A DNA stretch of 11,299 nt, taken from positions 1 through 11,299 of the forward strand of contig CAJWIB010000053.1 in assembly GCA_913041095.1 (NCBI GenBank), read 5' to 3'. This DNA is from an uncultured Rhodospirillaceae bacterium (GTDB lineage: Bacteria > Pseudomonadota > Alphaproteobacteria > Rhodospirillales > UBA2165). Shown piece after piece: positions 5,935 to 11,299 of the stretch. How positions within the stretch are numbered: the first letter of the stretch is position 1; every line of letters begins with the position of its first letter. The notes under the pieces were generated by a model. The model did not search any database. It saw nothing but the letters and a program-made list of their open reading frames with translations, and was not told the DNA's origin. The position numbers and the translations under genes were made by a program.

Positions 5935-6282
5935 TTATTTTTTTACCCAGATTAGCGCTGCATTTTTGTCATCGGTGTCAAAGAACTGCACTTCGGTGTC
6001 GTTGAGTGTGACTTCGGCCAAGGCGGCTAAATCCTTGGCAAGCTCCTTACCGAGAATAGCGATTTTTTTGAAATTATCCCGGCCAAACGAAAATTTTTCC
6101 TGCGCCTGCGCCCATTCCCAGCCGTCGAAGTCCGAGAAATCACCAAACAGACGCAAACTTGATTGACTGGAAAGCACTGCATCCAACTGCGGCAAGATTG
6201 CCCGGTAATCGGCATCCGATACCCGGCCCGAGACTTTCAGGCAGATCAGATCACCGTCACTTTCTGGCAGCCACTGCAGCAT
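5935..6282 (-). CDS. SpoIIAA-like (STAS-fold) small protein
   Basis: A 115-residue soluble protein resembling the SpoIIAA-like family (Pfam DUF/STAS-like group). Features are an N-terminal beta strand pair ending in VSGRVSDADY (17-26), LFGDFSDFDGW (45-55), a helix with FGRDNFKKIAILGKE (66-80), and a C-terminal FFDTDDKNAALIWV (100-113). These match the usual pattern of D..dfdGw, iailG and F....eA..W. Members often occur near membrane or redox genes, but their function is not established; this branch lacks an obvious phosphorylatable anti-sigma-antagonist serine context. ATG 6282 overlaps the lpdA stop (TAATG), and a TTG at 6288 is an alternative start six bases upstream. The downstream GST begins immediately after the stop. 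The tight packing places it in the 2-oxoglutarate dehydrogenase operon. Role unknown. Confidence 0.82.
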   Translation of the reverse strand: MLQWLPESDGDLICLKVSGRVSDADYRAILPQLDAVLSSQSSLRLFGDFSDFDGWEWAQAQEKFSFGRDNFKKIAILGKELAKDLAALAEVTLNDTEVQFFDTDDKNAALIWVKK

Positions 6283-7685
6283 TAGCAATGAAGGGCGCGG
6301 TCGGCAACGTCGAGGGCAGCTTCTTTGACAACTTCACTGAGACCCGGATGTCCATGACAGGTGCGGGCAATATCTTCAGCCGAGCCTCCGAACTCCATCG
6401 CCACCACGCATTCCTGGATGAGATCACCGGCTGCCGGACCAACAATATGGACACCCAGCACTTCGTCGGTCTCCGCATCGGCGAGGATTTTGACAAAGCC
6501 GTCCGTCGCACTCATCGCTCGAGCACGGGCATTGGCAGTGAAGTTAAACTTACCGGCATTATAGGCAATGCCGGCCTCTTTAAGCTGTTCCTCGTTCTTG
6601 CCGACGGTGGCGACTTCGGGGCTGGTATAGACAATACCGGGAATAGCGTCGTAATTGATATGACCTGACTGGCCAGCCAGCATTTCAGCCAGCATCACGC
6701 CTTCGTCTTCAGCTTTGTGGGCCAACATCATGCCTCCAATGACGTCACCAATCGCATAGACATCATCGACATTGGTTTTAAAGCCACTATCAACCTTGAT
6801 AAAGCCTTTATCCATCTCGACACCTGCCGCTTCAAGGCCAAGGCCATCCGTATAGGGAATACGGCCAATTGCCACCAGCACGCAATCGGCCTTCAATTCT
6901 TCCGCTTCACCACCATCGCGAGGCTCAACCGTCAAGGTGACATCGGTTTTGGTGGTCTTCGCACCAGTGACTTTGCTTTTCATCTTAAACGTCATACCTT
7001 GCTTTTTAAGCGAGCGTTGAGTGATTTTTGATACTTCGGCATCGGAGCCCGGCAAACAATCATCCAAAAACTCAACAACTTCAACTTCGGCGCCTAAGCG
7101 CCGCCAGACCGAACCCAATTCAAGCCCGATCACGCCAGCGCCAACGACAATCATTTTTTTAGGCACTTTGGTCAAATTCAAAGCACCGGTTGAGCTGACT
7201 ATCATTTTTTCATCGATCTCAACACCGGGCAGCGGCGCCACATCTGAGCCGGTGGCAATGATAATGTTCTTGGTCAAAATAGTGTCGGCCTTACCTTTGT
7301 CGTCCGTGATGGTCACCGATCCAGTACCAGAAATTGAGCCGGTGCCTTGCAAGCGGTCAATTTTGTTTTTTTTCATTAAAAAATCGACACCTTTAATGGT
7401 ATCGCCGACAACGCCATCTTTATGGGCCATCATCGCTTTAAGATCGAGCTTGACGCCGCTGGCGATTACGCCGTGACCGGCCATTCCTTCGGTTGCCTCT
7501 TCATACAGATGGGAGGAATGCAATAATGCTTTCGACGGAATACAGCCAACGTTCAAACAGGTGCCGCCAAGGGTTGAGCATTTTTCAACAATTGCCACCT
7601 TCAAACCCAATTGCGCCGCGCGAATAGCCGCAACATAACCGCCCGGTCCAGCGCCGATAATGGTAACATCATAAGTGTCGGCCAT
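6282..7685 (-). CDS. lpdA: Dihydrolipoyl dehydrogenase (E3 of 2-oxoglutarate dehydrogenase complex)
   Basis: A 467-residue flavoprotein that reoxidises dihydrolipoyl groups on E2, passing electrons through FAD to NAD+. The FAD-binding GAGPGG is at residues 11-16, and the redox-active disulfide motif GGTCLNVGCIPSK (40-52) has C43 and C48. A second GxGxxG (VVGAGVIG, about 180-187) binds NAD. The AIGDV block near 315 contacts FAD, and the C-terminal HGHPGLSE gives the catalytic pair H446 and E451 of the partner subunit. Length and motifs are complete for a functional E3 homodimer. A GAGGA Shine-Dalgarno sequence lies eight bases before ATG 7685. The gene follows sucB by 37 bases in the same operon, so this copy most likely serves the 2-oxoglutarate complex, though it could also serve others such as pyruvate dehydrogenase or glycine cleavage. 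Confidence 0.97.
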   Translation of the reverse strand: MADTYDVTIIGAGPGGYVAAIRAAQLGLKVAIVEKCSTLGGTCLNVGCIPSKALLHSSHLYEEATEGMAGHGVIASGVKLDLKAMMAHKDGVVGDTIKGVDFLMKKNKIDRLQGTGSISGTGSVTITDDKGKADTILTKNIIIATGSDVAPLPGVEIDEKMIVSSTGALNLTKVPKKMIVVGAGVIGLELGSVWRRLGAEVEVVEFLDDCLPGSDAEVSKITQRSLKKQGMTFKMKSKVTGAKTTKTDVTLTVEPRDGGEAEELKADCVLVAIGRIPYTDGLGLEAAGVEMDKGFIKVDSGFKTNVDDVYAIGDVIGGMMLAHKAEDEGVMLAEMLAGQSGHINYDAIPGIVYTSPEVATVGKNEEQLKEAGIAYNAGKFNFTANARARAMSATDGFVKILADAETDEVLGVHIVGPAAGDLIQECVVAMEFGGSAEDIARTCHGHPGLSEVVKEAALDVADRALHC

Positions 7686-7723
7686 GATCTAAGTCCTCGT
7701 TATTTCTTAAATAAATTTTGCAG

Positions 7724-8950
7724 TTACATATCCAGCATAATGCGCTGCGGGTCTTCAATGCATTCTTTGATCCGCACCAACATCGAAACCGCTTCGCGGC
7801 CATCGATGATCCGGTGATCATAGCTATGAGCTAAATACATGATTGGGCGCACTTTAATTTCATCGCCGACCACCCACGGACGCTTAACGATATTATGCAT
7901 GCCAAGAATGCCAGACTGCGGTGAATTGATGATCGGTGTCGACAGCATTGAGCCGTAGATGCCACCATTGGTGATGGTAAAGCTGCCACCCGTCATTTCC
8001 TCAAGGGCCAGTTTGCCGTCACGGGCGCGGTTACCAAAATTCTTGATGCTTTTTTCGATATCGGCAAAGCTCATCTGATCGGCATCGCGCAACACCGGCA
8101 CCACCAGGCCCGTTGGCGTGCCGACGGCCACGCCAATATCATAATAGTTTTTATAGACAATCTCATCGCCCTGAATTTCCGCATTCACAGCCGGGAACTC
8201 TTTGAGCGCGACAATCGCTGCTTTGACGAAATAACTCATAAAGCCAAGCCTGACGCCATGGGTTTTTTCGAACTGATCACGATATTGCGCCCGAGTTGCC
8301 ATCACTGCTGACATATCGACCTCGTTAAAAGTAGTCAGCATGGCTGCGGTATTTTGCGCATCTTTCAAACGGCTGGCGATGACTTTGCGGAGGCGGGTCA
8401 TTTTCACCCGTTCTTCACGGGAGCCCGCCGGTACCGATGGTATTTGATGACTCGGTGCACCACTATCTGCAGCAGGGGCAGGTGCCGCAGCCGGAGCTGG
8501 CGCTACCAAGACACCACCTGATTTTTGAAAGGCCAGTACATCACCTTTGGTCAGGCGGCCATCTTTGCCGGTCGCCGGGATTTGGGTCGCATCATAGCCT
8601 TCATCTTCGATAAGTTTGCGTACCGCCGGTGACATCTGCACGTCATCATCGGAAGCAACGGGTGCCGGGGTTTCTTTTGGCGCTGCTGCTGGAGCCGGCA
8701 CCGCCGCTGCCGCACCATCACCAATAACGCCCAACAGCGCACCGACCTCCACTTCAGCACCGGCTTCGGCGGAAATTTCCGTCAACGTACCAGCCACCGG
8801 CGCATTAACTTCCATGGTGACCTTATCGGTTTCCAATTCGAGGATCGGCTCGTCCGCTGCAACCGCATCACCAACCGATTTGAGCCAGGTTGCGACCGTC
8901 GCTTCCGTCAGCGATTCGCCAAGTGTGGGGACTTTAATCTCAATAGCCAT
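7724..8950 (-). CDS. sucB: Dihydrolipoyllysine-residue succinyltransferase (E2 of 2-oxoglutarate dehydrogenase complex)
   Basis: A 408-residue E2 that carries the succinyl group on a lipoyl arm and transfers it to CoA, forming the core of the complex. It has one lipoyl domain (about 1-77) with the lipoylated lysine K43 in ETDKV. A first Ala/Pro-rich linker (about 80-100) leads to the peripheral subunit-binding domain (about 105-143, containing SPAVRKLIEDEG). A second Ala/Pro linker is followed by the catalytic domain (about 175-408). The active-site motif HRIIDG near the C-terminus supplies H379 and D383. The single lipoyl domain and the LGESLTEATVATW start are typical of SucB rather than pyruvate dehydrogenase E2. 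A GAGGA sequence precedes ATG 8950, which lies 16 bases after the sucA stop; the two genes are clearly co-transcribed. Confidence 0.97.
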   Translation of the reverse strand: MAIEIKVPTLGESLTEATVATWLKSVGDAVAADEPILELETDKVTMEVNAPVAGTLTEISAEAGAEVEVGALLGVIGDGAAAAVPAPAAAPKETPAPVASDDDVQMSPAVRKLIEDEGYDATQIPATGKDGRLTKGDVLAFQKSGGVLVAPAPAAAPAPAADSGAPSHQIPSVPAGSREERVKMTRLRKVIASRLKDAQNTAAMLTTFNEVDMSAVMATRAQYRDQFEKTHGVRLGFMSYFVKAAIVALKEFPAVNAEIQGDEIVYKNYYDIGVAVGTPTGLVVPVLRDADQMSFADIEKSIKNFGNRARDGKLALEEMTGGSFTITNGGIYGSMLSTPIINSPQSGILGMHNIVKRPWVVGDEIKVRPIMYLAHSYDHRIIDGREAVSMLVRIKECIEDPQRIMLDM

Positions 8951-8966
8951 AGTATCCTCAATTCAC

Positions 8967-11299
8967 CTATGATTTCTTACCATGTTTAATCGGCATAAAT
9001 GGTTGAATTAAATCTTTTGCTTTACCGTTGAGCGCCTGTTCGACCAGCAATTCTTGTTCTTTGTTGTGAACTTTAAGCGATCCGACGGCCGGTGACGCCG
9101 AAGCCGTACGGCCAACATAAAGCACGCGGCGGGTTTGCTTGGCCTTTTTATCCAAGCTTTCAAGAATATAATCAATGCGATCGGCAGCAAAATGCCACGC
9201 GCCTTGATTGGAAGCTTCTTCCTGGCACCATACTACTTCGGCATTCGGATAGAGTTTGATCTGATTGGTTATTCTCATGCGCGGCCACGGATAAAGCTGC
9301 TCAACCCGGACGATGGCGACATCTTTGATGCATTGCTCCCGGCGCGCTTCCAGCAAATCATAATAGACTTTGCCCGAACACAATACGACGCGTTTTACTT
9401 TGTCTTTGGCAGCAAGTTTGTCCACTTCCGGTATAACCCGGCGGAAATGCGTTCCCGGGCCCATTTCATCCAAGGTCGAGACGTTGAGCTTGTGACGCAG
9501 TAAGGATTTCGGCGACATTACGATTAAGGGTTTGCGGAAATTACGTTTCACCTGACGGCGCAAAGCGTGGAAGAAGTTTGCCGGCGATGTGATATTAACA
9601 ACCTGCATATTGTCTTCGGCGCAAAGTTGTAGATATCGTTCCAGCCGCGCTGATGAATGTTCCGGCCCCTGGCCTTCCATGCCATGCGGCAACAACATCA
9701 CGAGGCCTGACATGCGCAGCCATTTTGACTCGCCAGAAGATATAAATTGATCAAATATCACCTGGGCAGTATTGGCGAAGTCACCAAATTGCGCTTCCCA
9801 AAGCGTCAGTGTCGTCGGCTCCGCCAGGGAATAACCATATTCATAGCCGACAACGGCGAATTCCGACAGCGGGCTATCCATGACTTCAAAATGAGCCTGC
9901 TCGCTGGGCCGGATTTCGCTGAGCGGGTAATATCGACTTTCATCGTCCTGATCGACGATTACACAGTGACGATGGGAAAACGTACCACGACCCGAATCCT
10001 GGCCCGATAAACGCACCGGATGACCTTCGATCAAGAGCGAGCCGTAAGCCAGCGCTTCGGCCATTGCCCAGTCGAGACCATCGCCACTTTCCATCATTTT
10101 GGTTTTGGTTTTGAGCTGACGCAGTAATTTGCTGTTTACATTGATGCCTTCCGGCACCCGTGCGAGTGAGTGACCGATTTCCTTCAACGTCTCAATTTTA
10201 GCTGAAGTATCATCGTCGCGTTTTTCTTCTTCACCCTCGAGAGCCGTCAGACCATCCCATTTGCCCTCCAGCCAATCCGCCTCGTTGGATTTATAACTGC
10301 TGGCGGCCTCGAACTCTTTGTCGAGATGGGCTTTGAAATCAGTTTCAATTTTTTCTATTTCTTCGAGATTGATCAGCCCTTCTTTGAGCAATCGTTCACG
10401 GTAAATCTCTCGCGTCGTCGGATGTTTGCCAATCGCTTTATACATGCGCGGCTGGGTGAACATCGGCTCATCACCTTCATTGTGGCCATGACGTCGATAA
10501 CAGAAAATATCAACGACCACATCACGTTTAAACTTTTGTCGGAATTGAGCAGCGAGATCAGCGACCCGAACAACGGCTTCCGGGTCGTCACCATTGACAT
10601 GAAAAATCGGCGCCTGCATACCTTTGGCAATATCAGTCGGATAAGGCGTTGAGCGAGAGCTTGAGGGATTGGTGGTAAAGCCGATTTGATTGTTCACAAT
10701 CACATGGATGGTGCCACCGGTACGGTAGCCTTTAATTTGTGAGAGATCGAGACTTTCCGGCACGATACCCTGGCCAGCAAAGGCCGCATCTCCATGCATC
10801 AAAAGCCCCATGACTTTCTCGCGAGCTTCGTCACCACGCTGGGTCTGCTTAGCGCGAACCTTGCCAAGCACTACCGGATTAACACATTCCAAATGTGATG
10901 GGTTAGCAGCCAGCGATAAATGCATATTACCTTCGGTAAATTCCCGGTCAGCCGACGCACCCAAATGGTACTTCACATCGCCTGAGCCCTGGACATCTTC
11001 CGGGTGCGCTGAGTTGCCCTCAAATTCAGAGAATATTGCCACATACGGTTTACCCAAGGTGCGCGCCAACACGTTCAAACGGCCCCGATGAGGCATACCA
11101 ATGACGATTTCCTCGACGCCGACATAAGCGGCTGTCCGCAACATACGTTCCATGAACGGGATCATGCTTTCACCGCCATCCAAGCCAAAGCGTTTGGTAC
11201 CGGTATGCTTAACCTGCAAATAGGTTTCAAAGCCTTCGGCTTCGACCATGTCTTTGTAAATCGCACGCCTTAGTTCCGGAGAATATTTGGTGCGGTAAT
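8967..11299 (-). CDS. sucA: 2-oxoglutarate dehydrogenase E1 component (5' end beyond window)
   Basis: The frame is open to the window edge, giving about 776 residues; full-length SucA is about 930-1000, so roughly 150-220 N-terminal residues are missing. An internal ATG at 11249 is not the start, because conserved family sequence (YSPELRRAIYKD) continues upstream in the same frame. E1 is a thiamine-diphosphate enzyme that decarboxylates 2-oxoglutarate and succinylates the E2 lipoyl group. Family landmarks are KRFGLDGGES, GMPHRGRLNVL, and the ThDP/metal stretch GDAAFAGQG with VNNQIGFTT. Others are RRHGHNEGDEP, HEGQGPEHSSARLER-like HGMEGQGPEHSSARLE, and the C-terminal WCQEEASNQGAW. The last is typical of the acetyl-CoA-responsive C-terminal region. 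It leads the operon sucA-sucB-lpdA; in many alphaproteobacteria sucCD lies upstream, which cannot be checked here. Confidence 0.97.
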   Translation of the reverse strand, partial: YRTKYSPELRRAIYKDMVEAEGFETYLQVKHTGTKRFGLDGGESMIPFMERMLRTAAYVGVEEIVIGMPHRGRLNVLARTLGKPYVAIFSEFEGNSAHPEDVQGSGDVKYHLGASADREFTEGNMHLSLAANPSHLECVNPVVLGKVRAKQTQRGDEAREKVMGLLMHGDAAFAGQGIVPESLDLSQIKGYRTGGTIHVIVNNQIGFTTNPSSSRSTPYPTDIAKGMQAPIFHVNGDDPEAVVRVADLAAQFRQKFKRDVVVDIFCYRRHGHNEGDEPMFTQPRMYKAIGKHPTTREIYRERLLKEGLINLEEIEKIETDFKAHLDKEFEAASSYKSNEADWLEGKWDGLTALEGEEEKRDDDTSAKIETLKEIGHSLARVPEGINVNSKLLRQLKTKTKMMESGDGLDWAMAEALAYGSLLIEGHPVRLSGQDSGRGTFSHRHCVIVDQDDESRYYPLSEIRPSEQAHFEVMDSPLSEFAVVGYEYGYSLAEPTTLTLWEAQFGDFANTAQVIFDQFISSGESKWLRMSGLVMLLPHGMEGQGPEHSSARLERYLQLCAEDNMQVVNITSPANFFHALRRQVKRNFRKPLIVMSPKSLLRHKLNVSTLDEMGPGTHFRRVIPEVDKLAAKDKVKRVVLCSGKVYYDLLEARREQCIKDVAIVRVEQLYPWPRMRITNQIKLYPNAEVVWCQEEASNQGAWHFAADRIDYILESLDKKAKQTRRVLYVGRTASASPAVGSLKVHNKEQELLVEQALNGKAKDLIQPFMPIKHGKKS

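Overview
The window looks like a chromosomal piece of an alphaproteobacterium of moderate GC content, possibly a marine or Rhodospirillales-like lineage. This rests on the sucA-sucB-lpdA order of the 2-oxoglutarate dehydrogenase genes, which is usual in that class, and on the general character of the proteins; no rRNA or other marker gene is present to fix the lineage. I see no tRNA, rRNA, CRISPR array, insertion sequence or phage gene.

Left part (1-2876): a minus-strand pair encodes a UPF0261/Tm-1-like protein and, overlapping it by ATGA, the N-terminal 258 residues of an FAD-dependent oxidoreductase of the succinate dehydrogenase/L-aspartate oxidase flavoprotein family, cut by the window edge. 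A short-chain dehydrogenase (SDR) is read divergently from a roughly 110-bp shared promoter region.

Middle part (2877-5115): a 219-bp leader region with a good sigma70-like promoter and a perfect 14-bp palindrome precedes a stand-alone DRE-TIM (2-isopropylmalate/homocitrate synthase-like) enzyme, which ends in a strong Rho-independent terminator. A single-domain cupin follows under its own signals. After it lies a well-initiated 10-codon micro-ORF whose frame continues for 13 codons past a TGA, possibly a gene remnant. Together the flavoprotein, UPF0261, SDR, DRE-TIM and cupin genes look like an uncharacterised small-molecule (probably organic acid) catabolic locus. This grouping is inference, and the substrate cannot be read from the sequence.

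Right part (5116-11299): a minus-strand operon runs sucA (5' end missing), sucB, lpdA, a small SpoIIAA-like (STAS-fold) protein and a glutathione S-transferase family protein. The first three encode E1, E2 and E3 of the 2-oxoglutarate dehydrogenase complex, which converts 2-oxoglutarate, CoA and NAD+ to succinyl-CoA, CO2 and NADH in the TCA cycle. The last two genes are joined to lpdA and to each other by TAATG and TAAATG junctions, so they are probably translationally coupled to the TCA-cycle operon, which is the oddest feature of this part. The operon converges on the cupin transcript, with no recognisable terminator between them.
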